A stretch of DNA of 20,090 bases, taken from Bryobacterales bacterium. GTDB lineage: Bacteria > Acidobacteriota > Terriglobia > Bryobacterales > Bryobacteraceae. The position numbers were made by a program, and so were the translations under genes. Position 1 is the first letter of the stretch; each line of letters opens with the position of its first letter. Location: assembly GCA_016789785.1 (NCBI GenBank), contig JAEUQE010000174.1, positions 1 to 20,090 on the forward strand, written 5' to 3'. Positions 1 through 9,097 of this stretch are shown piece after piece. The notes below the pieces were generated by a model, which made no database searches, was not told the DNA's origin, and saw nothing but the letters and a program-made list of their open reading frames with translations.

Positions 1-1205
1 GTGCGCACCACGTACCGCGGCCGGTAATCCGCCATCACCTTTCCATGATGCAGATACAGCGCATACTGCTTGCCGGCCTCCGCAAGCACCGTCACACTCC
101 CATCGGCCGGCACGCCCGAGACGACCACGTGAGGATCGGGCTTCATCCGCACGAAATCGAATTTCCCCAGAAACTCCGCAAGCGTCTTCAACTGCTTTCG
201 CAGCGCGGCGCCGCCACCGCCCGGTTGATCGCCTGCCACGCGTTGCGACCCATCTTCATTGCCCACCGCAAACGAGTAGTCAAGGTTGTTGTAGTGCGCC
301 CCGCCCGCCAGCACGAAGTCCCACGCCTGGATGCGGTAAGCCGCGTCCATGGTGCCATCAAAACCGGTCTCATCCAGGCCGATCACGCGGTTCCAATCGT
401 AGTTCATGGCGACGGTTACCGGCGGACGGGCATAGTGAAAGTGAAACACCGATACATTGGCGTCAGGTCTGGTGATACGCTGCTGATGATTGGCGATATT
501 CTGCGCGATCAGGTGCCGCGCCGGGAAAGCCGCTTCCGCTTCCACGATCGTTTTTGCGATGTGCGCCTGCCATTCGAGCGACACTCCGGCGAAATAGGGC
601 TCATTGCAGATCTCGTAAAGCACGTTGTCGAACTCGCGCAGCTCGGCCACCACCTTGCGAACAAACTCCACCTGCCGAGCCACCAGATCGGGATGCTTCA
701 TCGTCAGTACATCGGTGTGCGAGACATCGGCGCGATACAGCGGCGAAAGTTTCCACGAGTGCTCGCCATAGTAAGTGCAGAAGAGCGTCACTTCCACCAC
801 GATCGAGCGTTTGCCGGCTTGCGCAACGAAGTCCTTCAACCGCGTGAAGTAGGCTTCATTCCACGAGCGGCCATCCGCGCTCCATGGCGAAACGAAGTCC
901 TTGTCCGCCGGCGCGAGCGTGTTGCGATAGATGCCGAAGTCCTTCGGCGTCTCGCGGTAAACGCCCGTGAAGATGCGGGTCAGGTTGAGCCCATCGGCGG
1001 CCAGCGTATCCAGATACCGCACGTAATCGAATGCGCCGTTCAACACCGCCCCGTAATGTTCGGCGGATGTGATGAGCACGGTAGGCTTGCCGCGAAACTC
1101 ATAGTAGTGCGGATTGGCGGGATGAAGACGCAGCGGCTGGGCGGTGGCGAGCGCACCGCAGAGCAGCACCAGACCGGTGAGAGGAAAACTGATGAGTCGG
1201 TACAC
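1..1205 (-). CDS. Secreted clan-A glycoside hydrolase, cellulase/GH5-like (partial, C-terminus beyond window)
   Basis: The minus strand reads open from a GTG at 1205 to the window edge, giving at least 401 residues. An N-terminal signal peptide is visible (hydrophobic LTGLVLLCGALATAQ, about residues 9-23). A TIM-barrel-like body follows, with an Asn-Glu-Pro motif (CNEPYF, Glu202) that fits the acid/base residue of clan GH-A. A second Glu in LDETGF (Glu279) fits the nucleophile at the end of strand 7. These motifs support a retaining beta-glycosidase of the GH5/cellulase type; the substrate cannot be read from sequence. The start is GTG with no strong Shine-Dalgarno, but it places the signal peptide exactly at the N-terminus. 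The gene diverges from the DUF1080 gene across 45 bp, so the two may share a promoter region. The C-terminus is not visible. Confidence 0.8.
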   Translation of the reverse strand, partial: MYRLISFPLTGLVLLCGALATAQPLRLHPANPHYYEFRGKPTVLITSAEHYGAVLNGAFDYVRYLDTLAADGLNLTRIFTGVYRETPKDFGIYRNTLAPADKDFVSPWSADGRSWNEAYFTRLKDFVAQAGKRSIVVEVTLFCTYYGEHSWKLSPLYRADVSHTDVLTMKHPDLVARQVEFVRKVVAELREFDNVLYEICNEPYFAGVSLEWQAHIAKTIVEAEAAFPARHLIAQNIANHQQRITRPDANVSVFHFHYARPPVTVAMNYDWNRVIGLDETGFDGTMDAAYRIQAWDFVLAGGAHYNNLDYSFAVGNEDGSQRVAGDQPGGGGAALRKQLKTLAEFLGKFDFVRMKPDPHVVVSGVPADGSVTVLAEAGKQYALYLHHGKVMADYRPRYVVR

Positions 1206-1250
1206 GCAACAGTCTACCGCTTCACATACAATAACGGCGGAGGCATCTCA

Positions 1251-1928
1251 ATGCGCACTGTTCTGTTTTTCTTCCTCGCCGCCACGGTTCTTCCCGCACA
1301 AGTCCCGAAGGGCTTCACGAAGATCTTCAATGGGAAGGACATGAAAGGCTGGCACATCAGCGAAGTGAATCATCACGGCAACACCAAGGCGTGGACCGTG
1401 AAGGATGGCGTGCTCATGGTGACACAGGATCCGCCTGGAAACGGGGGCATTCTGCTCACGGACAAGAAGTACAGGAATTTCGAAGTTTATCTCGAAGTGA
1501 ATCCCGATTTCGGCTGCGACGGTGGGCTCTTCCTGCGATCGAGCGAGAAGGGCGAAGCCTACCAGGTGATGCTCGACTATCTGGAAGGCGGCTCGGTGGG
1601 CGGCATCTACGGCGAACGCTTGAAGGGCATCGAGCGCAACACGGGCACTGGCGACAAGACTGGCGCGAAATGGAAGGAGGTCTGGAAGAAAGGCGAGTGG
1701 AACTCGATCCGGGCACGCATTGAGGGCGACGTCCCGCACATCCAGGTGTGGATGAACGGTACACAGATTGTGGACTGGACCGACAGCGAGAATCACGCTG
1801 CCGGCGGCGCCACCGAAGGCATGATCGCCGTGCAGGCGCATCGCAGCAATCCCGAACAGAAGAACTCACGTTGGATTCCGGGTGGCTATCATCGCTTCCG
1901 CAACATCGCGGTGAAGGTGCTGCCATGA
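1251..1928 (+). CDS. Secreted DUF1080 / 3-keto-disaccharide hydrolase-like protein
   Basis: 225 residues. The N-terminus (MRTVLFFFLAATVLPAQ) is a short signal peptide, followed by the typical DUF1080 opening F-x-x-I-F-N-G-K-D-x-x-G-W (residues about 21-34) and a jelly-roll lectin/glucanase-like fold with GGLFLRS and EYQVML-like strands. DUF1080 (PF06439) members bind or hydrolyse carbohydrates, and some cleave 3-keto-glycosides. The start ATG at 1251 has a GGCGGAGG ribosome-binding site about 8 bases upstream. A longer in-frame upstream extension exists but would read antisense through the neighbouring hydrolase and is rejected. The stop overlaps the next start as ATGA, indicating translational coupling with the oxidoreductase. 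The pairing of a keto-glycoside hydrolase with an NAD(P) sugar oxidoreductase makes 3-keto-sugar metabolism a reasonable inference, not a demonstration. Confidence 0.85.
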   Translation: MRTVLFFFLAATVLPAQVPKGFTKIFNGKDMKGWHISEVNHHGNTKAWTVKDGVLMVTQDPPGNGGILLTDKKYRNFEVYLEVNPDFGCDGGLFLRSSEKGEAYQVMLDYLEGGSVGGIYGERLKGIERNTGTGDKTGAKWKEVWKKGEWNSIRARIEGDVPHIQVWMNGTQIVDWTDSENHAAGGATEGMIAVQAHRSNPEQKNSRWIPGGYHRFRNIAVKVLP

Positions 1929-3115
1929 ACACCTCGCGCAGGACGGCAATCAAGGCTGCCGCATGGACCGCGCTTTCCTACTCCCGCGTCGCCGGAGCCA
2001 ATGATCGCATTCATCTCGGCGTGATTGGCACGGGTGTCCGTGGCACCTCCGTCATGACGTCGTTTCAGCGCAATGCGGAAGTCCAAGTGGACGCCGTTTG
2101 CGACATCTACGCCACGCGCGCCGACGAAGCCGCCAGCAAGGCGCCCGGAGCAAAGACCTACTCCGATCACCGCCGGGTTCTCGAAATCAAGGAACTGAAC
2201 GCGGTGCTGATCGGCACGCCCGATCACTGGCACGCCGGCACAGCCATCGACGCGCTCAATGCGGGAAAAGATGTCTACGTCGAGAAGCCGCTGATGCGCC
2301 TGCGCGAGGAAGGCCCGGCGATCGTCCGCGCGGCGCGCGTCAACAACCGCATCTGCCAGGTCGGGATGCAGCAGCGCTCGGGTACCATCTATCTTGAGGC
2401 GAAGCAGCGCTTCGTGGACACCGGCATGCTTGGCCGCATCACGCACATCCGCTGTGTGTGGAACAGCGGTCCTCCGGGCGGCCCGTCGCGGCGGCAGACC
2501 TTCACCGAAAAGCCCGCGAATCTCGATTGGGCCCGCTTCCTCGGTCCGGTGCGCTGGCGGGAATGGAACCCTTATCAATACCAGAACTTCCGGGCCTTTT
2601 TGGATTTCGGCGGCGGGAAAATGACCGATTTCGGTGCGCATTGGATCGACGTCGCGCACATGTTCACGGGCAAGGATGGGCCACTCTCGGTTTCCACGGC
2701 CGGCGGCGTTTACTATGAATACGCCGACAAGCGCGACGCGCCCGACAACATCACCGCGATCTACGAGTATCCCGGCGGCCTGACCGTGACCTTCGAAAGT
2801 CTCACGGTGGCCAACGGCAGCGAGTACGGCGTGGAGTTCCTGGGCGACAAGGGGCGGCTCTTCATCAATCGCAACCGCTACGAGTTCCTGAAAGCGGAAA
2901 AGGGCGCTCAGCCGGTGTCTCAGCGGATTCCCGGTGATATTACTTCCGAGCACGTGCGCAACTTCCTCGATTGCTGTAAGTCGCGGAAGCTGCCGAACGG
3001 GGATGTGTACCACGGCCACCGTTCGGCGCAAGCCTGCTTACTTGCGGTGGAGTCGTATGTGGAACGTCGCCGCATCCGCTTCGATCCGGCACGCGAGATC
3101 GTGCTGCCGGCCTGA
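1925..3115 (+). CDS. Tat-exported Gfo/Idh/MocA family oxidoreductase
   Basis: 396 residues. It begins with a twin-arginine type leader (NTSRRTAIKAAA, Arg5-Arg6), then a Rossmann fold opening with GVIGTGVRG (residues 32-40). The family motif EKPL lies at 120-123 with HWHAG at 101-105, and a C-terminal alpha/beta domain contains DFGAHWID. These are hallmarks of NAD(P)-dependent Gfo/Idh/MocA sugar or cyclitol dehydrogenases. The Tat leader implies that the folded, cofactor-loaded enzyme crosses the inner membrane, as for many acidobacterial and planctomycete members. The start ATG overlaps the DUF1080 stop by four bases, so both belong to one operon. Its exact substrate is not deducible. It ends 32 bp before the convergent Kelch/SLH gene, with no clear terminator visible between them. 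Confidence 0.9.
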   Translation: MNTSRRTAIKAAAWTALSYSRVAGANDRIHLGVIGTGVRGTSVMTSFQRNAEVQVDAVCDIYATRADEAASKAPGAKTYSDHRRVLEIKELNAVLIGTPDHWHAGTAIDALNAGKDVYVEKPLMRLREEGPAIVRAARVNNRICQVGMQQRSGTIYLEAKQRFVDTGMLGRITHIRCVWNSGPPGGPSRRQTFTEKPANLDWARFLGPVRWREWNPYQYQNFRAFLDFGGGKMTDFGAHWIDVAHMFTGKDGPLSVSTAGGVYYEYADKRDAPDNITAIYEYPGGLTVTFESLTVANGSEYGVEFLGDKGRLFINRNRYEFLKAEKGAQPVSQRIPGDITSEHVRNFLDCCKSRKLPNGDVYHGHRSAQACLLAVESYVERRRIRFDPAREIVLPA

Positions 3116-3147
3116 GGGATGGAAGTATTCCGCGCGAAGTGGCGTTC

Positions 3148-6030
3148 CTACGGAGCGAGCAGCCCGCGCACGGCGAACGCGGCCATCTGGCCCCGAGTGA
3201 CGGGATTCGACGGGCAGAAAGCCGCCGCATTGCAACCAGTGCTCACGCCGAGTTCCCGCAGTTTCTGAATCGACGGGAAGAACGGATGGGTGGCCGGCAC
3301 ATCGGTGAAGAACGGCATTGGCGCCGACGGGAACGTCTGCGTGGGCGTCACGCCCAAGCGCGCACGGACCAGAAACGCCATCTCCCCGCGATTGGTGGAT
3401 GCGTTCGGACAGAACGTATTCGCCGTGCAACCGGCTGTGATCCCCAATTCGCGAAGCTTCTGCACATACTTGAAGCGCGGATTGGTTCCCGTGACGTCCG
3501 TAAAGTAGGGCGTGTTCGGAAATGTGAAATTATCCGAGGGGAAAAGCGCCCGAATGAGAAACTCCGCCATTTCGATCCGCGTAAGTGCCTGATCGGGGCA
3601 GTAAGTTCGCGGGCCGCAGCCACGCGCGATGTTGCGCCCCACCACCATCAGGATGGGATCAAAGAACGGATGGCCGGCAGGCACATCGTCAAAGGCCGCC
3701 AGCAGGTTGCGGGCGGTCTGGATCACCGGAATCGTCTGGCCTCCCGCCGAGAGCGTGCCGATCCGAGGCAGCAGATCCGAGTTGCTTGAAACGGCATAGG
3801 CGAACGGGCCGGGACCCGTGCGGATGCCACCATTGGTGACATTCAGCCAGGAGACCTGCGCGCTCGGCGCCCACTGGCAATCGGAAGCCGTGCTCACCGA
3901 TACCGAGCCGTTCGCAGTGGAAAAGGCATGCAGCACCGCCGACGGATCCACCAGTAACGTGCACGCAGCGCCCGACTGAACCACCGTCAACTGAATGCCC
4001 GCAATCGTGACGTTGGCCATTCGGGCTGCAAGTGACGGGTTCGCCGCCACGTCGAAACGGAATAGTCCAGGCCCTGTCCCGCCCGCCGAGCGCAGCGTGA
4101 TCCAGTTGGCCGCCGTCGACGCTGTCCAGGCGCAATCCGCCGCCGTGAACACATCCACGCGCGAGAAGTCGCCACTGGGCAGAACGCCAATCGCCTTCTT
4201 GCCCAGATCGAACTCGCAGTTGGAGAGCGGTGTGAAGCGCGCGGTCACCGACTTCGGCGCATCCATCAGAATCGAGCCCAGAGGATTGGATCCCGCCAGC
4301 GCGCCGAGCCAGGATGCGAACGAAAAGCCTCTGGTGACAGGATTCGCCTGCACCTGAACAGTGGTTCCAGCGTTATAGAATCCGTCCCCCGACAGCGGGC
4401 TCACCGTGAGCGTGCCGCCTTCCAGCGGATCGGTGGCCGTGGTGAGCCGGTGCTGCGTGAGAAAGCTCGCCACGTAGGACGAGATCGAAGCGGACGCGGT
4501 GATGCTGTGCGTGATTGCCCCGCCGTCGGACCAGTTGGAGAAAACGTTCCGGCTGGAAGCGCTGATGGCCACTTGGGGCACGGTGCCGATGGTGTGCTGC
4601 GTTCCCGGCAGCCAGGCGAAGGTGGCCGGGGCAGTGTAGCCGGCGCCGTCGACCGTGATCGGCAATCCGGCCGGCGACGTGGTGACCGTAATCCCCTGCG
4701 GAACGGTGACGGTGAAGCTTGCGGAAGCCGTATAGGCCGAGGCGTCCCGAGCCGTGCAGGTCACTGTGGTGGATCCTGCGGGAAAGGACGAACCCGAGGC
4801 GGGCGAACAGCCCAGCAGAGCGACGCCCGGGCAGTTGTCGCCAATCGTTGGCGCGCCGAAGGTGGCCACAGCGGGTGCCGGCGTCGTGAGAATCTGGTTC
4901 GCTGGCGCCACAATGGTCGGCAACTGGACGTCGTTGACAGTGACGGTGAATGTGGCTCGCTGCCCGGCCGAGGCGTTGCAGGTGACGGTAGTGGTCCCGA
5001 CCAGGAACTGGCTTCCGGAGGCCGGGCTACAGGTGATGGTGCCCGCGTTTCCGTTGGCGGTTGGCGACGGGTAGGTCACGGTCGCGTCGCACACGTTCAC
5101 GGCGTTGGGACCGGAAATGTTCGCGGGTGGCGTGAGGACCGCTCCGCTGTAGAGCCACGTGTCATTGATGTTGATGCCGAAGGTTCCGCCGAACATGACG
5201 ATCTCGCCACGGGCCGCGGAAGGCCATCGCCGCTCCAATCGGCTCTGGCGGTACCCTGGTAGTGATTCTCCTCACCCAGTTGTTGCCAGTCCACGCCCAC
5301 GTGCCGCCCACGCCGCAGGACAGAATCACTTCGTTCGCCACAGCGTCGTGCGTCGCGCACGGTACCGGCGACGACGCCGGCGGAGATGTTGCTGGTGTTT
5401 CCAGCGTCCAATTCGTACCGTTCCACGTCCACGTATCGTTGAGAGGGACGCCTCCCAGGCCCTGTCCGCCGAACATCACCACCTTGCCACTCGCGGCGTC
5501 GAACGCCATCGCCGTCCCAAGTCTCGCGGGAGGCTTGGTGGCGGGCGTCTTCTCCGTCCAATCCGAGCCATTCCATGTCCAGGTTTTGTCCGTTTCCGCT
5601 CCTCCGGCGGAACCGCCGAAGGCAACAATTTCGCCTCGTATCGGATCCCAGGCCATGCGGACATACTCCGGGATCGCGATCGACACCGTTTTCTTTGTCC
5701 AGTTCGTGCCGTTCCAGGTCCAGGTCTCTCCCGCACCCGCCGCTACGATCTCTTGCCGGATCGGGTCCCACGCCATTCCGGGCGAGAAAGACGCTTGGGG
5801 GCTATTCTGAGGAGATTTCTGTGACCAGTTGCTTCCGTCCCACACCCAAGTCTCAAAAAGGCCTGAGTGTCGAATCCTCCGAACATGACCACCTGCCCGC
5901 GGACGGGGTCAAACGCAGCTTGCTGCGTCTGACGGATCGATGGCCTGGTTTGCGGAGAAGCCAGACGCCATCCCTGGCCGTACAAGTGAGATGAACAGAC
6001 AAGGATCAGCAGAATCCGGATGTTTCGCAT
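3148..6030 (-). pseudogene. Secreted Kelch-HYR-BACON-SLH multidomain protein, interrupted by two frameshifts
   Basis: Three consecutive minus-strand reading frames form one gene of about 960 codons. The N-terminal part (from ATG 6030) has a signal peptide (IRILLILVCSSHLYGQ) and the first Kelch-like blade (VVMFGG). Around the T5 tract (5855-5859) the frame changes, and four more blades follow with repeated TWTWNGTNW and VVMFGG motifs. Near 5215-5221 the frame changes again, into a final VMFGG blade. After that come two HYR-like modules (each with CSPASGS and TTTVTC, roughly 5130-4700) and InlB/bacterial-repeat-like beta modules (about 4700-4220). Two BACON-like modules follow (about 4210-3710, with CAWTAS..NWI and CQWAPS..SWL). 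The C-terminus holds three SLH-like repeats (about 3695-3151, e.g. FTDV, LRELGI, CPNAS-type). This is a surface or exported adhesive-type architecture. Whether the frameshifts are real or assembly errors is unresolved. Confidence 0.8.
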
Positions 6031-6175
6031 CTGGTGTGGCTCCGTTTCGGTGTTTGGGCCACGTTAACACGCATTGCGCCCTCTCGACAAGGCTTTTGAT
6101 AGCACTTTCTGATAACGCCGCTTCGAATCCCGGTTTGCCCGGCATGCGGGTACGGCGTACCAGTCCTCCTGGAAC

Positions 6176-7222
6176 CTACCGCAGGATGTCCTCTTCTGTG
6201 AATATTGCGTGCCGGATTACACTCCGCCGGTCCGACGTGTAAATGATGTGGATCTTCCCATCCGATGTCTGAATAGCCGTCGGATAAGCGAAATCGCCTG
6301 GCCCATCGGCGATGTTCTTCCGATGCGGATAACTCTTGTCCTGATCGGTTGAAATGGCGACCGTTAATGGTGTCCGCTTCGTCATACTGTCGTTGTAAAC
6401 GAGCAGTAAGTGCCCGTTGCGCAGTTTCAGAAAATCCACACCCGCATTTGGATTCTGGAACTTCGAATCCACACCTTCACTCCATGTCTGCCCGTAATCG
6501 CTCGACTCGGCCCGCACCATCCATCCTTCGGTGGTGGCTTCATAGTCGCCACCCCGCCGGCAGTAAGCGATCAGGCGCCCCGGGCTGACCTCGGCAGGCG
6601 CGGGCTGGATGTTGCCTTTCCGCGACCGGATCCGCCCCGTCGGCACCCACTCCATCGTCTTCGGCTGATAGCGCAGAAACGACGACGTGCTGCCCGCGCC
6701 CACCGACTCACGATCCTCGCCCACCTCGTGATAAATCGGCAGCAGATAGTCCCCGTTCGACAAAACGATGGGACGGCCGCGCACCATCATGCCCTCCTCA
6801 AGCGCAATCAACGACGAATCCGACCACGTTTCGCCGCTGTCCTTCGAGATCTTCGCCGCGATCCGTGACTTCGACCACGTGTCGCCGAAACGCACGACAT
6901 AGAACAACCACAACGTCCGGTCGGGCGCTTCCCAGATCACGCCATTGCCCACTGATCGGAACGGGTCGTGCGCGATCACACGAGGCTCGCTCCACTTTGC
7001 CGCGCCTTTCTTCTTGCGAGAGCCGAAGACCGAGGTATCGTTGGCATATTCGCCCTTGCCGCCGTAATACACGAGATACAGATCGCCGTTGTGTAACTCG
7101 GTGATGGAAGCCGGATGCTTGTACGGGCCTGTGGGAACCTCGGGGCCGAAGATGCGCTCGGTGTCGATGGCGCCGTGCGCAAGCGCGGCGATGGCGCAGA
7201 GGAGCAGGGAAGGGAGCATCAT
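6176..7222 (-). CDS. Secreted sialidase-like BNR-repeat glycoside hydrolase
   Basis: 348 residues with a signal peptide (LPSLLLCAIAALAHG). Two clear Asp-boxes of the form S-x-D-x-G-x-T-W occur at residues about 126-133 (SKDSGETW) and 240-247 (SSDYGQTW), with degenerate copies elsewhere (for example STDQDKSY). Motifs such as VRGRPIVLSNGDYLLPIYHE fit the six-bladed beta-propeller of the exo-sialidase/BNR_2 family (PF13088). These enzymes cleave terminal sialic acid or other acidic or deoxy sugars; the actual substrate is uncertain because many environmental members do not act on sialic acid. The start is at one of two adjacent ATGs (7222 or 7219) with GAGGG about 7 bases upstream. It lies 52 bp downstream of the small membrane protein gene in the same orientation. 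Confidence 0.8.
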   Translation of the reverse strand: MMLPSLLLCAIAALAHGAIDTERIFGPEVPTGPYKHPASITELHNGDLYLVYYGGKGEYANDTSVFGSRKKKGAAKWSEPRVIAHDPFRSVGNGVIWEAPDRTLWLFYVVRFGDTWSKSRIAAKISKDSGETWSDSSLIALEEGMMVRGRPIVLSNGDYLLPIYHEVGEDRESVGAGSTSSFLRYQPKTMEWVPTGRIRSRKGNIQPAPAEVSPGRLIAYCRRGGDYEATTEGWMVRAESSDYGQTWSEGVDSKFQNPNAGVDFLKLRNGHLLLVYNDSMTKRTPLTVAISTDQDKSYPHRKNIADGPGDFAYPTAIQTSDGKIHIIYTSDRRSVIRHAIFTEEDILR

Positions 7223-7273
7223 GAGCCCTCATTGTACTTCGGCGTCTGTGCCGGAGGGCGGCTGCTTCAATCC

Positions 7274-7546
7274 TCACTGACGCGGAGGTTGTGCGCGCAG
7301 AAGTCTCACCGCAAAAGTTCCCATGCCCGCCGCGATCGCCAGAACCTTCAGCCACGGGAACGGATTCTCGTTCTGCAGAATCCCTGCTTCCTGAAGAGCA
7401 CCAGCCGTGAGAAAACCCGCCAGCATCACCAGAAGCATCCACGCGAGAACGCGGATGATCCTGTAGGTCGTAGCGTCAGGCGGCGCGTGGTTCGATGGCG
7501 GGCCGGGTGTCGTTTGATTCTCCATACGCTGAAGATGCGCAATCAC
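7274..7546 (-). CDS. Small two-helix membrane protein of unknown function
   Basis: About 90 residues from GTG 7546, or 83 from an in-frame ATG at 7525 (MENQTTPG). A polar, proline-rich N-terminus is followed by two hydrophobic segments (about residues 30-50, IIRVLAWMLLVMLAGFLTAG, and about 64-84, LKVLAIAAGMGTFAVRLL). No family is recognised. It starts 13 bp after the PQQ-propeller gene, suggesting cotranscription, and precedes the sialidase-like gene. Neither start has a strong ribosome-binding site. The compositional pattern and the tight spacing argue for a real gene. Confidence 0.6.
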   Translation of the reverse strand: MIAHLQRMENQTTPGPPSNHAPPDATTYRIIRVLAWMLLVMLAGFLTAGALQEAGILQNENPFPWLKVLAIAAGMGTFAVRLLRAQPPRQ

Positions 7547-7559
7547 CCGGAAGAATGAA

Positions 7560-8960
7560 TCACCCCGCCGATCCGCCGAAACAATACAGGTGGCCCGCGG
7601 TCCGCACGAACAGGTGGCCGTTTGCCAGCGCCGGCGTTGCGATCACCTGCTCCTCCAGATCCACCGCAGCCTCAAACTCCCATTGCGCACCGGCCTTCAC
7701 CACCGTCAGCTTGCCTTCCTTACTCACCAGATACAGCTTCCCCCCGGCGGCCACCGGCGAGGCGTAATACTCCCCCAGCGCGTCCTTCAACCGCTCCTGC
7801 CGGTATAGCTCGCCGCTCGCCGGATTGTAAGTCGACAGCACCCCGCCGTTCCGCACGATGTACAACACATCCCGGTACAGCAGGGGCGACGTGACATAGG
7901 GCATGCCGCGAAACACGCGCCATCGCGCCGCCGAATCCGTCAGGTCCCCCTTGCCGCCGAGCTTCAGCGCGCTCAGCCCTCCAAGGTTGTGTGTACCTCC
8001 CAGTGACTTGTTCCACTCCCCTTCATCAATCTGGCCATCGCGGTTCCCGTAGTGGTGATCAATCGCCTTCACGATCTTGTACCAGATCTTTTCATCGATC
8101 TTATCGCCGCTGAGTTCTTCGAGAGTTACAATCTTATCGCCATTCTTGTCGTATTTCGTGGCCCGCGAGTAGGAATCCGGCTCGCTCTTCGGCTCCACCA
8201 TGTAGAGCGTATCGCCGGCCAGGATCGGCGGAGCCGCTGGTGCGAACGTCAGCCCGCGAACCCACCACAGCCGCTCTCCCGTCGAGATCTGGTATCCCGT
8301 CACCTCCACCGCTCCGGTCACCACGATCTGCGCAGGTCCCTTCGCCGGCCGGTAGACCACGGGCGTCGAGTAGCCGCCCAGTAAGCCGCTCGGGCGGTCC
8401 ATTTTCCAGCGCTGCTTCCCTGTCTTCGCATCGAAGGCCGCGACAAACGAATCATACGGCTGATCGAGAAACAACACCACATGCCCTTCGGCCACGATGG
8501 GCGACGTGGCCACGCCCTGAATCGTGTCAAACGGGCCGAGCTCCACGCGCCATCGCTCCTTGCCGTCTGGCGTGTAGGAAATCAGTCCGAATTCGGGCAG
8601 GAATACGTAAATGTTCTCGCCGTCGGTGGACGGTGTGGGAGTCGTCGGGCCGTTCAGCGGATGCGAGGTCTCGGCTCGCGCCCGCTTCACCGCCTGCCGC
8701 CAGATCTCCTTGCCCGTACCCGCGTCGTAACACAGCGTGTACCGGTCGTCCCCCTCGTGGCCGGTAAGATACACCCGGCCGTTGAGTAACATCGGCGACG
8801 AGTTTCCACCAGGAACTGCGATCTTGTAGCGTAAGTTGTGGTCCTTGCCGAAGGTGGACGGCGCTTTGTCGTCCACCGCGATACCGCTGCCGTTCGGACC
8901 TCGAAAACCCGGCCATTCCGGCTCCATCAGGAGGAAAGCGAGAATCACGAAGAGGTGCAT
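7560..8960 (-). CDS. PQQ-like beta-propeller protein with inserted EF-hand pair
   Basis: 466 residues. A short hydrophobic leader (MHLFVILAFLLM) is followed by W-P-G-F-R-G-P-N-G (residues 17-25), a common opening of secreted PQQ-like propeller proteins. PQQ-type blades repeat the pattern Y-D-x-x-T-G-K-x-x-W, for example YDAGTGKEIW (about 78-87), FDAKTGKQRW (about 176-185) and a YNPASGELYR-like copy. Between blades sits a pair of EF-hand loops. The first (DKNGDKIVTLEE, residues 271-282) has all expected acidic ligand positions. The second (about 304-315) has Tyr in place of the first Asp and is probably degenerate. BamB-like propellers act as scaffolds or quinoprotein-like enzymes; no evidence of real PQQ binding is visible. 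It heads a minus-strand run with the small membrane protein and the sialidase-like gene. Confidence 0.85.
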   Translation of the reverse strand: MHLFVILAFLLMEPEWPGFRGPNGSGIAVDDKAPSTFGKDHNLRYKIAVPGGNSSPMLLNGRVYLTGHEGDDRYTLCYDAGTGKEIWRQAVKRARAETSHPLNGPTTPTPSTDGENIYVFLPEFGLISYTPDGKERWRVELGPFDTIQGVATSPIVAEGHVVLFLDQPYDSFVAAFDAKTGKQRWKMDRPSGLLGGYSTPVVYRPAKGPAQIVVTGAVEVTGYQISTGERLWWVRGLTFAPAAPPILAGDTLYMVEPKSEPDSYSRATKYDKNGDKIVTLEELSGDKIDEKIWYKIVKAIDHHYGNRDGQIDEGEWNKSLGGTHNLGGLSALKLGGKGDLTDSAARWRVFRGMPYVTSPLLYRDVLYIVRNGGVLSTYNPASGELYRQERLKDALGEYYASPVAAGGKLYLVSKEGKLTVVKAGAQWEFEAAVDLEEQVIATPALANGHLFVRTAGHLYCFGGSAG

Positions 8961-9097
8961 GGTGGTTTGTCTATTGTCGCAGGGATCGGGCCGCGGATGA
9001 ACATACGGCTTTCACGGCCCTCCCCATTGATACGTCCACCGGTGCAAACCGTCCCCCGCGACGGCCCACAATTCACAAACCGCACTCTCCGCGGCGA

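Noticed and set aside
45..1928. A 627-codon plus-strand frame containing the DUF1080 protein
   Set aside because: Its first 400 codons are the antisense of the glycoside hydrolase. The true DUF1080 start is ATG 1251, with a ribosome-binding site and signal peptide.
1889..3031. A 380-codon minus-strand frame
   Set aside because: It lies opposite the Gfo/Idh/MocA gene and has no recognisable features.
4450..5262. A 270-codon plus-strand frame rich in Gly and Arg
   Set aside because: It is antisense to the HYR/InlB-like part of the Kelch-SLH gene.
5850..5862. Programmed ribosomal frameshifting at the T5 tract
   Set aside because: It lacks a canonical X-XXY-YYZ slippery heptamer in the right phase, no clear stimulatory structure was seen, and a second unrelated frameshift exists in the same gene.
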